Source of the DNA: Clostridia bacterium
Lineage (GTDB): Bacteria > Bacillota > Clostridia > Oscillospirales > Acutalibacteraceae
Assembly: GCA_017513195.1 (NCBI GenBank)
Contig: JAFXGM010000026.1
Span: 62,001 to 126,000 of the forward strand
Length of the DNA stretch: 64,000 nt
Reading direction: 5' to 3'
Position numbers and translations under genes: made by a program. This document shows positions 53,182 through 61,573 of this stretch, in pieces (position 1 is the stretch's first letter; the number at the start of each line of letters is the position of its first letter). The notes below the pieces were generated by a model. It did not search any database. It was given only the letters and a program-made list of their open reading frames with translations, and had not been told where the DNA came from.

Positions 53182-54324
53182 TTGGCTAAAACAAATAAAA
53201 ACTACCTTTCCGGTAAAGAGATTCGCGCTATTGCACGTGAAAACAAAAAAATAATGAAAAGCCTTGAGGCTTATAAAAACCGCAAGGCCGATGAGTCAGA
53301 ATATTTGACTCGTATGAAAAATAAAGATAACATTCTCGAGATCGACAAACTGCACACCTACTTCTTCACGGAGCAGGGTGTAGTAAAGGCTGTAAACGGT
53401 GTATCGTTCGATGTGCCTCAAAATGCTACTGTTGGCGTTGTTGGTGAATCGGGCTGTGGTAAATCTGTTACCAGTATGTCGGTAATGCGCCTTATTCAAG
53501 GGCCAACGGGTCAGATATATTCGGGTAAGATTCGCTTTAAAGCCAAGGATAAAAAGGGAAAAGAAAAGGTTTATGATATTGCAAAGATGCCTATTTCTGA
53601 TATTCATAAAATCAGAGGCGATCAAATTGCAATGATTTTCCAAGAGCCTATGACCTCGCTGAATCCGGTATTTACCATTGGACAACAGCTTGATGAGGTT
53701 ACTTTTATTCATAATCCTGACGCTACTAAAGAAGAGGCAAGGGCTAAATCTATCGAGATGTTAAATCTTGTTGGTATTGCAATGCCAGAGCGTGTATATT
53801 ATTCTTTCCCACACGAATTATCGGGTGGTATGCGTCAGCGTGTTATGATATCTATGGCGCTCGCAAGCGATCCACGACTTATTATTGCCGACGAACCGAC
53901 CACAGCGCTTGACGTTACTATTCAAGCGCAAATACTTGATTTGTTGCGTGATCTTAAAGATAAGATTGATGGTTCAATACTACTTATAACACACGACCTT
54001 GGTATTATTGCGGAAATGGCTGATTACGTTGTTGTTATGTATGCCGGTAAGGTAATAGAGAAGGGTACTGTGGATGAAATATTCCATAATCCACTGCACC
54101 CATATACTATTGGTCTTCAAAAATCAAAACCAACACTTAATTCTGATAGTGAAACGCTTTATAACATTCCGGGTAATGTTCCAAACCCAATCAATATGCC
54201 AAAGCATTGTTATTTTAAGGAAAGATGTTCAAAGTGCACTGCAAAATGTTGGGGTGAATATCCTGATATGATTCAGGTTAGTCCAACACATTTTGTAGCA
54301 TGTCATTTGTACGACGAGGAGTAA
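53182..54324 (+). CDS. oppD: Oligopeptide ABC ATPase
   Basis: A 380-residue ATPase: Walker A GVVGESGCGKSV, Q loop, signature LSGGMRQRVM, Walker B LIIADEPTTALD, switch His in ITHDLG. The C-terminal oligopeptide ABC domain has Cys residues (CYFKERCSKCTAKCW) that in this family hold a 4Fe-4S cluster. It has about 45 extra charged residues before the first strand. Start is TTG 53182 after AAGGAGG, an unusual start fixed by that spacing. Confidence 0.95.
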   Translation: MAKTNKNYLSGKEIRAIARENKKIMKSLEAYKNRKADESEYLTRMKNKDNILEIDKLHTYFFTEQGVVKAVNGVSFDVPQNATVGVVGESGCGKSVTSMSVMRLIQGPTGQIYSGKIRFKAKDKKGKEKVYDIAKMPISDIHKIRGDQIAMIFQEPMTSLNPVFTIGQQLDEVTFIHNPDATKEEARAKSIEMLNLVGIAMPERVYYSFPHELSGGMRQRVMISMALASDPRLIIADEPTTALDVTIQAQILDLLRDLKDKIDGSILLITHDLGIIAEMADYVVVMYAGKVIEKGTVDEIFHNPLHPYTIGLQKSKPTLNSDSETLYNIPGNVPNPINMPKHCYFKERCSKCTAKCWGEYPDMIQVSPTHFVACHLYDEE

Positions 54325-54330
54325 AATAGT

Positions 54331-55332
54331 ATGGAAGAAAAAATTACACAAGAATTTGACCAGAATGCTATTTTAGAAGTAAGAAATCTTCGTAAATGCT
54401 TTCCAATTAAAAAGACGTTTACCGGTAAAGTGACGCAAGAACTTGTTGCTGTTGATAACGTTTCATTTAAGCTTATGCCGGGTGAAACACTTGGTATAGT
54501 TGGAGAATCTGGTTGCGGTAAAACTACACTAGGACGTACAATTCTTAAATTGCACGAAGCAAATGGCGGTCAAATTATTTTTGAGGGCAAAGACATAACT
54601 AACTTAAAGCCATCTAAAATGCGCGAAATCCGCAAACGCATGCAGATAATTTTCCAAGACCCATATTCTTCATTACCACCACGTAGTACTGTTGGCGGCA
54701 TATTGTCAGAACCTGTTGAGGTTCATAAAATTGTTCCCAAATCACAAATTAAGGATTACGTTCTTGATTTAATGGATAAATGCGGTTTGCGTGACTATTA
54801 TTATGAAAGATATCCTCACGAGTTTTCAGGTGGTCAAAGACAGCGTATATGTATTGCGCGTGCGTTGTCAGTGAATCCTAAGCTTGTTATTTGTGATGAG
54901 CCCGTTTCTGCGTTGGACGTTTCCATTCAAGCACAAATTATTAATCTGCTTAAAAAATTGCAGCAGGAAATGAATCTTACATATCTATTTATTTCGCACG
55001 ATTTGTCGGTTGTAAAGTTTATTTCAGATAAGATTGGCGTTATGTATTTGGGCTCAATGGTTGAATTTGGTACAAAGGATGATATTTTCTCTAATCCGTT
55101 ACATCCTTACACGCAGGCACTTTTCTCTGCTATTCCTCAACCGGATCCGGATGTAAAGATGAATCGTATTATTCTTAAGGGTGATATACCTTCTCCGGCA
55201 AATCCCCCTAAAGGATGTCGTTTTCATACGCGTTGTCCAAAAGCTATGCCAATTTGTAGCGAAATTGCACCTGAATATCGCGATTTTGGAAATGGACACT
55301 GTGCAGCATGTCATTTACTCAATAAGGAATAA
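54331..55332 (+). CDS. oppF: Oligopeptide ABC ATPase
   Basis: A 333-residue partner of OppD: Walker A GIVGESGCGKTT, signature FSGGQRQRIC, Walker B LVICDEPVSALD, switch His in ISHDLS. The C-terminal cluster-binding region CRFHTRCPKAMPIC is present. GAGGAG inside the end of oppD drives ATG 54331. With OppA-D it completes a peptide importer. Confidence 0.96.
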   Translation: MEEKITQEFDQNAILEVRNLRKCFPIKKTFTGKVTQELVAVDNVSFKLMPGETLGIVGESGCGKTTLGRTILKLHEANGGQIIFEGKDITNLKPSKMREIRKRMQIIFQDPYSSLPPRSTVGGILSEPVEVHKIVPKSQIKDYVLDLMDKCGLRDYYYERYPHEFSGGQRQRICIARALSVNPKLVICDEPVSALDVSIQAQIINLLKKLQQEMNLTYLFISHDLSVVKFISDKIGVMYLGSMVEFGTKDDIFSNPLHPYTQALFSAIPQPDPDVKMNRIILKGDIPSPANPPKGCRFHTRCPKAMPICSEIAPEYRDFGNGHCAACHLLNKE

Positions 55333-55337
55333 AGCTC

Positions 55338-55580
55338 ATGAGTGATAAAAAAAGTAAAAAAGAAAAAGTAACCTATGTTGATGATGGTAGACCAATTGCA
55401 GATATGTCAAATTTGCCGCCACGTATTGATTGGACAAAACGTGGCACAAGCTCATCTTTTAAAGATATTTGGCATACGTATTGGCAAGCAACAAAGATGA
55501 TGCTTTTACCAACATTGGCGGCGGTAGGTTTTTTAATTGTTATTTATTTAATTGTTGCGCTTGTTTTTAAACTAATGTGA
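55338..55580 (+). CDS. Small membrane protein at the end of the opp operon
   Basis: An 80-residue protein: charged, cytoplasmic N-terminus (MSDKKSKKEKVTYVDDGRPI), a PPRIDWTKRG motif (about 32-41) and one C-terminal helix (about 55-79). I do not recognise a family. It is 5 bp after oppF and before the terminator, so it belongs to this operon. It could be an accessory subunit of the permease or of the protease. Confidence 0.65.
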   Translation: MSDKKSKKEKVTYVDDGRPIADMSNLPPRIDWTKRGTSSSFKDIWHTYWQATKMMLLPTLAAVGFLIVIYLIVALVFKLM

Positions 55581-55589
55581 ATTACAAAA

Positions 55590-55618
55590 ATCCCCACCTC
55601 AAAAAGAGGTGGGGATTA
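55590..55618. terminator. Terminator between the opp operon and the exporter gene
   Basis: 12-bp GC-rich stem (AATCCCCACCTC/GAGGTGGGGATT, A5 loop). On the minus strand it is followed by TTTTTG; on the plus strand only by a mixed T-rich stretch, so it is best for the minus gene ending at 55621 and fair for opp. Confidence 0.8.
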
Positions 55619-55620
55619 AT

Positions 55621-57258
55621 TCATTTTGCAGTAAAAGTTCCGTTAGAGAGATAAAGTATTTTATCACACACGTTAAGCGAAGTATTTCTATGTGTAATAA
55701 AAATAATGGTTTTATCTGTTAATGTTTTTATATTGTTAAGTAACTGCGTTTCGGTTGCTTCATCAAGTGCTGAAGTTGCCTCATCGAGCAGTATAATCGG
55801 TGCATCAAAAAGCAGTGCTCGTGCAATTGCAATTCGCTGCACCTGACCTTCCGAAAGACCTTGTCCTCTTTCGGAAACAACAGTATCTAGTCCATCGGGA
55901 AGTGAAGAAATAAAGTCATAAATTGCCGCAGTTTTTGCAGCACTAATAATATCGTCATCATTAACGCTTTTGTCACATAGAGAAATATTATCACGTATTG
56001 TACCCGAAATAATCATATTGCCTTGAGGTACATAAGAAAACATTCGACGTGTTGTTTCGTCAATTGTTATCTTATTATCAAAGTTCAGATTACCGTATGT
56101 TGCAGGGAATAGGCCGAGTAAAAGCTTAAACAATGTGCTTTTGCCGCTACCCGAGCGACCTGTAATTGCTGTAATACTGCCTCGTGAAATTGAAAAGTTG
56201 TTATCTTTCAAAACAATTTCATTAGTGTAAGCAAAAGAAAGATTATTTGCATTTATTGTTTCAAACCTAATAATATTATTTTCTTCTGAGGGCTGTTCGT
56301 TTTCTAACTTTTCTAATTCAATTAATCGTTCGGCAGAGGCTAACATTGAATAATACTTTGGTATGACACCTGAAATATTTTGTAAAGGTGTGCGAAGCAT
56401 TGAAATAAGCTGCAAGAAGTATATTAGTGTACCAATTGACATAAGCTCTGCTGCAATCTGTGTTGCACCCCAAACCAAAACACCATAATAGCCAAAGCTA
56501 AAGAATAAGAAAAGGGAAGCGGAAATAACAACCGAAAATACACTTTTCTTAATTCTTAATCTTCTATTGTGTTGCAATAAATCATTTAGTTTAAGCAAAA
56601 ACGGTTTTTCGCCTGCAAATGTTTTAACAACGACTATATTGGCAAAGCTTTCTTGTAAAAAAGATCGCGTTTCGCCTTCGGTTTTTTGAACTTCTTTATG
56701 TATGTTTTTATACTTTTGACTAAGCAATCTGCCACAAAGAGGAAAGGTAAATCCGACAATTAAAACAGCAAAAGCAAAATAATAGTTTTGTAAACAAATT
56801 GCAGCAATACCCGCAATAATTTTGGTAAGCATTGAAACGATAGAAGGTATTAACAAAATGCTACCGTTTACAATAACATCAACGTCGGATGAAAATCTAT
56901 TTAGTAAATCACCAGAGTGATATTGGGCAATGTTGTTATATCGCTTTTTCATAAGATTTGTAAACATATAATTTTTTAATTCTATGTTCATCTTTGTCGC
57001 AATTTTTGTTGCAATAATGGATACAGCGGCTTCGACAACAATATGGAACAAAATTAGTCCAAAAAGCAACACGCTTGCAAGTACAAAGGTGTGTATTGCT
57101 GTATTAATGCTGGTATCTAAAATATGCTGAGAAAGCTTGGCCAAAAGCACATACGATAACGAAGCTATAATATTCAGTATAGAAATGAAAATTATCCAGG
57201 GTATAAAGGGTTTTGCCCTAGCACGCACCCATTTAGTTGTTGATTGTTTGTTTTTCAT
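55621..57258 (-). CDS. ABC exporter, fused permease-ATPase
   Basis: A 545-residue type IV exporter half: six-helix membrane domain (about 15-300) and ATPase domain with Walker A AITGRSGSGKSTLFKLL, signature LSEGQVQRIAIARALLF, Walker B PIILLDEATSALD and switch His ITHRNT. It lacks an N-terminal C39 peptidase domain. The PqqD-like gene upstream ends in TAATG with this ATG, so they are tightly coupled. It could export a modified peptide or a lipid; the substrate is unknown. Confidence 0.88.
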   Translation of the reverse strand: MKNKQSTTKWVRARAKPFIPWIIFISILNIIASLSYVLLAKLSQHILDTSINTAIHTFVLASVLLFGLILFHIVVEAAVSIIATKIATKMNIELKNYMFTNLMKKRYNNIAQYHSGDLLNRFSSDVDVIVNGSILLIPSIVSMLTKIIAGIAAICLQNYYFAFAVLIVGFTFPLCGRLLSQKYKNIHKEVQKTEGETRSFLQESFANIVVVKTFAGEKPFLLKLNDLLQHNRRLRIKKSVFSVVISASLFLFFSFGYYGVLVWGATQIAAELMSIGTLIYFLQLISMLRTPLQNISGVIPKYYSMLASAERLIELEKLENEQPSEENNIIRFETINANNLSFAYTNEIVLKDNNFSISRGSITAITGRSGSGKSTLFKLLLGLFPATYGNLNFDNKITIDETTRRMFSYVPQGNMIISGTIRDNISLCDKSVNDDDIISAAKTAAIYDFISSLPDGLDTVVSERGQGLSEGQVQRIAIARALLFDAPIILLDEATSALDEATETQLLNNIKTLTDKTIIFITHRNTSLNVCDKILYLSNGTFTAK

Positions 57259-57524
57259 TATTCAATAATTCCGTTTTCTTTTAAAGTTCGTATAAACACG
57301 TCTATATTATTTAGTGCAAGCACTGCCGAAATATCAAAATGCTCAAGTAAAGCGTTTAACATTTCTTCTTTTGTTTTATCGCCGGTTTCAAGCAGTTTCC
57401 ATAAAAAGATAGAAGTATCTGTTAGTTGAATATTGGCGTTGAAATTACGGTTTATAGTTTTGTCGCACACAACAATAGTGACGCCGTTTTCTTCTTTAAT
57501 ACTAAAGCCATTATTGATTTTCAT
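57258..57524 (-). CDS. PqqD-family protein (RiPP recognition element)
   Basis: An 88-residue protein with the PqqD winged-helix pattern: beta strands IKEENGVTIVVCD and NRNFNANIQLTDTSIFLW, then LLETGDKTKEEMLNALLEHF and DVFIRTLKENGIIE. PqqD-type domains bind leader peptides of ribosomally made natural products or act as chaperones. No radical SAM or precursor gene is next to it, so it is an orphan pair with the exporter. Ribosome site TAGGTGA. Family confidence is moderate because PqqD-like proteins are short and diverse. Confidence 0.7.
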   Translation of the reverse strand: MKINNGFSIKEENGVTIVVCDKTINRNFNANIQLTDTSIFLWKLLETGDKTKEEMLNALLEHFDISAVLALNNIDVFIRTLKENGIIE

Positions 57525-57562
57525 TTTTTCACCTAAATTCCGTTGATATTTTAAAGCAACAC

Positions 57563-57591
57563 TTGCATTTTAAATAATTATATACTAAAAT
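57563..57591 (+). promoter_or_regulatory. Promoter of the gene at 57630
   Basis: TTGCAT (57563-57568), 17-bp spacer, TAAAAT (57586-57591). Its -10 lies within the opposing promoter. Confidence 0.6.
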
Positions 57592-57605
57592 ATATAATAA
57601 TGCAA
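57577..57605 (-). promoter_or_regulatory. Promoter of the PqqD-exporter operon
   Basis: Minus strand TTGCAT (57605-57600), 17-bp spacer, TATAAT (57582-57577). Interlocked with the opposite promoter, so the two cannot be occupied together. Confidence 0.65.
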
Positions 57606-57629
57606 GTGTAGTATTGGGAGGTATTTATT

Positions 57630-58124
57630 ATGGATACTTTTGTTGAGCAGATAGTAGCGATGAAAAAAACAGCTAATAATTGGTTAGCTTATGCCGGAAT
57701 AACAATAGCTGCAATATTACTTATGACCGCTGCTTTTATTTTTTTACATTCAATTTTTATTCCAATCGATTTTTTGATTTTTTGGGGAGCATATAAATTA
57801 TATATGATGCAAAACGTAGAATATGAATATATTATCACCAATTCTACAATGGATATTGATAAGATTATTGCAAAAAGTTCTCGTAAAAGGGTTGTAAGCT
57901 TTGATCTTACTGCAGTGCAACGTATTGAAAAATACAACGGCATTTTGCCGCACAACACACCTAAAGATTGTTTCTTGGCTTGCAATAAAGATGACCCCAA
58001 TGCCTTCGTTTTGTTTTATAAGCAGGAGGGTAAACCGCAAAAAGCATTTGTTTTTGCACCAAATGAGAAAATGGTTGATGGTATGAAAAAATTCCTACCA
58101 CGCCACATATGTGAAAATTTGTAA
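57630..58124 (+). CDS. Small membrane protein (DUF6106-like)
   Basis: A 164-residue protein with two membrane helices (about 19-40 and 43-60, the latter with FIPIDFLIFWGAYKLY), then a soluble C-terminal part reading YEYIITNSTMDIDKIIAK, SRKRVVSFDLTAVQRIEKY and a later PQKAFVFAPNEKM. This order recalls the bacterial PH-like domain of the proteins called DUF6106 in Clostridia, of unknown function. GGGAGG precedes ATG 57630. It lies 10 bp before the nnr start. Confidence 0.6.
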   Translation: MDTFVEQIVAMKKTANNWLAYAGITIAAILLMTAAFIFLHSIFIPIDFLIFWGAYKLYMMQNVEYEYIITNSTMDIDKIIAKSSRKRVVSFDLTAVQRIEKYNGILPHNTPKDCFLACNKDDPNAFVLFYKQEGKPQKAFVFAPNEKMVDGMKKFLPRHICENL

Positions 58125-58134
58125 AGGTGATTTT

Positions 58135-59595
58135 ATGAAGGTTTTAACGGCCAATCAAATTAAAAAAACCGAGGATAATGCCGTAGCAAACGGCATTTTT
58201 TCTTATGCGGGTTTGATGAAAAATGCAGGAGACGCTGCAGCGAAAGAAATTTTAAAAAGATACGATATCATAGGCAAAAAAATTTGTGTGCTTTGTGGTA
58301 GTGGTAATAACGGTGGAGATGGTTTAGTAATTGCCGCCAATCTTAAAAATCGCGGTGCAGAGGTTTGTTTGCTTACTCCAATCGGTTTTCCAAAAACTGA
58401 AACTGCATTACAGTTTAGAGATAGTGTAAAAGATATAAAAATAATCACTGATTTTGAAGGTGAATTTGACATAGTAATTGACGCTTTATTCGGTATAGGT
58501 CTTAATAGATTTTTATCTGAAAATATAGCAAGTCTTATTGAGAAAATCAACGCTTATGACTGTGCAAAAATTGCCATTGACGTACCAAGTGGTGTTTTTT
58601 GTGATGGTGGTGAGGTTAATACTGCTTTTAAAGCTTATATAACATTGTCTTTTACTTGCTATAAATTGTGTCAATTATTACCGCAAACAAGTGAATTTTG
58701 TGGTGAAACAATCATACTTGATATTGGTTTACCAATACCGGAATATGCATATTGTACGATTGATAAACCTCAGGTAATAAAGAGACCCACAAATTCACAC
58801 AAGGGCACCTTTGGTACAGCAGCATTATTATGCGGTAGCTATGGCATGTGTGGCGCTGAAATTTTAGCAGCGCGTGCAGCACTGCGTAGTGGTGTGGGTC
58901 TAGTAAAGGCTGTTGTTTGCGATAAAAACTACGAGGCGTTTGCTGCTAGTGTACCCGAAGCTGTTACAATTCCTGTTCCAACTACCGAATCGGGTGCGCC
59001 ACACATTTACGATAGAATGTTGTTTTCGCTATTATCCACAAGTAATGCATTACTTATAGGTTGTGGACTTGGTAGAAGCGAAGAGGCAATAAACGGTGTT
59101 TTAAAAACTCTTGGTAAGATAAATATTCCTACAGTAATTGATGCTGATGGTATAAATGTATTACAGGGGCGCATAGATATTATAAGAAAAATAAATGCCC
59201 CTGTTGTTATTACACCACATCCTATGGAAATGGCGCGTATTTGCGGTACTACTGTTGACGCGGTACAAAGTAATCGTGTTAAATATGCCAAAAAAATCGC
59301 AATCGAAAACGAATGTTATTTGGTATTAAAGGGAACTAATACCATTGTTGCTACACCTGATGGCAGAGTTTTCTTTAACACAACCGGTAATGATGGATTG
59401 GCTACCGGAGGTAGTGGTGATGTGCTTTCCGGTATGATAGTATCTCGTCTGGCTCAAGGCTATGACCCACTTACTGCGGTGCTTAATTCGGTTTATTTGC
59501 ACGGTGCTGTTGCGGATGAATTGGCAAAATCAATGCCAACACGCGCAATATTGCCAAGCGATATAATTGAGGGGCTAAAAACAATTTCAGATTAG
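58135..59595 (+). CDS. nnr: Bifunctional NAD(P)H-hydrate repair enzyme
   Basis: A 486-residue fusion of NAD(P)HX epimerase (NnrE) and ADP/ATP-dependent dehydratase (NnrD), which repair hydrated NADH and NADPH. The epimerase part has CVLCGSGNNGGDGLVIAANL and IDALFGIGLNR; the dehydratase part has SHKGTFGTAALLCGS, VITPHPMEMARICG and TTGNDGLATGGSGDVLSGMI with the catalytic Asp. The ATG at 58135 follows AAAGGTGA; earlier ATG codons overlap the previous gene. It is a housekeeping gene with its usual domain order. Confidence 0.95.
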   Translation: MKVLTANQIKKTEDNAVANGIFSYAGLMKNAGDAAAKEILKRYDIIGKKICVLCGSGNNGGDGLVIAANLKNRGAEVCLLTPIGFPKTETALQFRDSVKDIKIITDFEGEFDIVIDALFGIGLNRFLSENIASLIEKINAYDCAKIAIDVPSGVFCDGGEVNTAFKAYITLSFTCYKLCQLLPQTSEFCGETIILDIGLPIPEYAYCTIDKPQVIKRPTNSHKGTFGTAALLCGSYGMCGAEILAARAALRSGVGLVKAVVCDKNYEAFAASVPEAVTIPVPTTESGAPHIYDRMLFSLLSTSNALLIGCGLGRSEEAINGVLKTLGKINIPTVIDADGINVLQGRIDIIRKINAPVVITPHPMEMARICGTTVDAVQSNRVKYAKKIAIENECYLVLKGTNTIVATPDGRVFFNTTGNDGLATGGSGDVLSGMIVSRLAQGYDPLTAVLNSVYLHGAVADELAKSMPTRAILPSDIIEGLKTISD

Positions 59596-59603
59596 GTGAT
59601 TTT

Positions 59604-60092
59604 TTGAAGCGTCTATTTGTTTTACCTCTTATTGTCTTAACGTTGTGCGGTTGTTCAAAAATTGAGACGGCAACCCCAATTTTAAAAAATATATCTTTTA
59701 TTGCCGAAATTCATTATCAAGAGCTCGATTTTGTAACAAGTTCAAATATTACTAATGATGCCTTAAATTTAACTGTAATGGAGCCAAAAAATATTGAGGA
59801 CTTATTACTAACAATTGATAAAAACGGCATAACGGCCAAATTTAAGGGAATATCGCACACTTGTGAAGATGATTCTATGCCACAAAGTGCGGCGGCAAGA
59901 ATTTTGTATGATATATTTCTTGATATTTCCGGCAACAAGGAAATTGTTTCTAAAGATGATAATTGCGTAATTAATGGCAGGGTAGACGAATATAAATATA
60001 TATTTACTTTTGCTCCTTCAGGATTGCCTATTAATCTTGAAGTTGATGAGTTAGATTTATATGTAAATTTCAAAAATGTAACCGTAAATTAA
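59604..60092 (+). CDS. Small lipoprotein, unknown function
   Basis: A 162-residue protein with a signal peptide ending in a lipobox (LTLCGC, Cys17) and no domain I can name. The mature part is mainly beta strands and ends in NLEVDELDLYVNFKNVTV. A TTG start at 59604 follows AGGTGA. It is close to nnr (8 bp) and to the next gene (12 bp), so all are in one operon. Confidence 0.7.
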   Translation: MKRLFVLPLIVLTLCGCSKIETATPILKNISFIAEIHYQELDFVTSSNITNDALNLTVMEPKNIEDLLLTIDKNGITAKFKGISHTCEDDSMPQSAAARILYDIFLDISGNKEIVSKDDNCVINGRVDEYKYIFTFAPSGLPINLEVDELDLYVNFKNVTVN

Positions 60093-60104
60093 AGGATGTA
60101 TCTT

Positions 60105-60989
60105 ATGGTTTATGAAAATGCAAAGGATTTAATGGAAAAATTAGAATTTCCAACCGATTCTATCGCTGAATTACTTTTGACACTAAAAAAACTTTTGGAA
60201 AAGTCAGAATTTATAGAAATTGTAAACAACTATAATTTAGAAGATTTTGATTTTTCAAAATCACTTGAAGATACAAAGACATTAGCAAAAAAAGAAAATA
60301 TTTGCGAATACTCGGCATATATGTTGCTACTTTTGTGTATGGCGCCTGAGCTACATAAACGTTACATACAAAAAGGAATAGATGATAAAATCTTTTATGA
60401 CACAATGTCGGATTTAAGATATAAGCTTGAGGAGTGTCGCCTTGTACATAGAAAGGTAGGTACTTTTGTACCTGCGTGGTATAAAGGTTTTTTTGAAATG
60501 CGTATTTTTGCGCTTGGCCGCTTGCAGTTTGAAATTAACCATACTTGGTTTGATTGCGAGATAAATAGCGCCCAAATACCAAAGGGTACTAAGGTGTTAA
60601 GTGTTCATATCCCACGCTCTGAAGTACGACTGTCACACGATTTGGTGCTTGAATCTTACAATAAGGCTGCAGTATTTTTTAAAGAAGAATTTCATGAAAA
60701 TATTATCTTTATTTGTAACAGTTGGTTATTATACCCTTGGAATAGGGAGGTTTTAAAAAACGGCTCAAATCTTGCCCAATTTTATGATGATTTTACCATT
60801 GTAAGTTCAGGCGAATATCAAAATTACAGTGAGGCATGGCGCCTTTTCGATTGCCTTTATGACGGGAACCCCGATAATTTACCTGCTGATACTTCACTTC
60901 GCCGCGCATACATTGAAAGAATAAAGAGCGGAAAACCTATTGGACATGGTACAGGTGTGATTGTTTTTGATAAATTAAAGACTCGGTAA
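60105..60989 (+). CDS. Acyltransferase-like protein (NAT_N/GNAT_C type)
   Basis: A 294-residue cytoplasmic protein. The N-terminal half is helical (YSAYMLLLLCMAPELHKRYI, YDTMSDLRYKLEECRLVHRK); the C-terminal half is a GNAT-like alpha/beta part with FFEMRIFALGRLQFEI, LSVHIPRSEVRLSHDLVLES and FICNSWLLYP. This arrangement resembles Clostridial proteins annotated as acyltransferase with NAT_N and GNAT_C domains; the substrate is unknown. ATG 60105 lies 8 bases after AAAGGA; the earlier ATG at 60096 overlaps that site. Confidence 0.6.
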   Translation: MVYENAKDLMEKLEFPTDSIAELLLTLKKLLEKSEFIEIVNNYNLEDFDFSKSLEDTKTLAKKENICEYSAYMLLLLCMAPELHKRYIQKGIDDKIFYDTMSDLRYKLEECRLVHRKVGTFVPAWYKGFFEMRIFALGRLQFEINHTWFDCEINSAQIPKGTKVLSVHIPRSEVRLSHDLVLESYNKAAVFFKEEFHENIIFICNSWLLYPWNREVLKNGSNLAQFYDDFTIVSSGEYQNYSEAWRLFDCLYDGNPDNLPADTSLRRAYIERIKSGKPIGHGTGVIVFDKLKTR

Positions 60990-61010
60990 AAAATACCGAG
61001 TCTTTTTTAT
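60978..61010. terminator. Terminator of the nnr operon
   Basis: AAGACTCGGTA/TACCGAGTCTT with A5 loop and T6. It overlaps the end of the acyltransferase-like gene and is followed by the convergent ABC gene end. Confidence 0.9.
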
Positions 61011-61573
61011 ATGCTTATAATTTTTGCATCAAGTAAGTCTGCATCTTCTTTAATGTGAGTAATAAGTAAAACGGGTTTATTTTTATTTATAAATTCACGT
61101 TTGATAATATTTGCAGCAATTTGTTTGTTATCTTTATCAAGTCCGTTAAATGGTTCGTCTAGTATCAGAGCGTCACCACTGTAGGCGATAGCACGAACAA
61201 GTGCTACTCGGCGTTTCATTCCACCGCTTAATGTTGAAATTTTCTTTTTACGAACATCATATAATCCAAATTCTTTAAGCAAACTATCGGCAAAATCATA
61301 TTGCTCTTTCGAAAGTACTAAGCGAATATTTTTTTGTAGTTCAATATTTTCAAGTAATCTATCTTCTTGAAAAACTACAGATGTTTTTTGAGGCACAATA
61401 ATGTTGCCGCTGTTAGCTTTTTCAAGTCCTAAAATCAGTCTTGATACTGTAGTTTTACCACTGCCCGATATGCCATAAAGCTGAACACATTCTCCGCCAT
61501 TTACAGTCAAATTAAAATTATTTAATACTTGATTTTCACCATATGAGAAGGAAACGTTTTTAAGTTCTATCAT
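61007..61573 (-). CDS. NitT/TauT-type ABC ATPase
   Basis: A short ATPase of 188 residues: Walker A QLYGISGSGKTTVSRLIL, FQEDRLLE, signature LSGGMKRRVALVRA, Walker B ALILDEPFNGLD and switch His ITHIKE. The length is below the usual 230-260 for SsuB/TauB, ending right after the switch region. Overlaps the permease stop by 14 bp; GGAGG precedes its ATG. Confidence 0.88.
   Translation of the reverse strand: MIELKNVSFSYGENQVLNNFNLTVNGGECVQLYGISGSGKTTVSRLILGLEKANSGNIIVPQKTSVVFQEDRLLENIELQKNIRLVLSKEQYDFADSLLKEFGLYDVRKKKISTLSGGMKRRVALVRAIAYSGDALILDEPFNGLDKDNKQIAANIIKREFINKNKPVLLITHIKEDADLLDAKIISI

Larger units (their letters stand above)
57559..57609. repeat. 11-bp inverted repeat spanning interlocked divergent promoters
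   Basis: ACACTTGCATT (57559-57569) and AATGCAAGTGT (57599-57609) are perfect inverse copies separated by 29 bp. Each contains the TTGCAT -35 of one of the two opposed promoters. Confidence 0.75.

Noticed and set aside
55621..57524. Complete RiPP biosynthetic cluster
   Set aside because: No radical SAM, other modifying enzyme or precursor ORF with a ribosome site was found in the flanking sequence.
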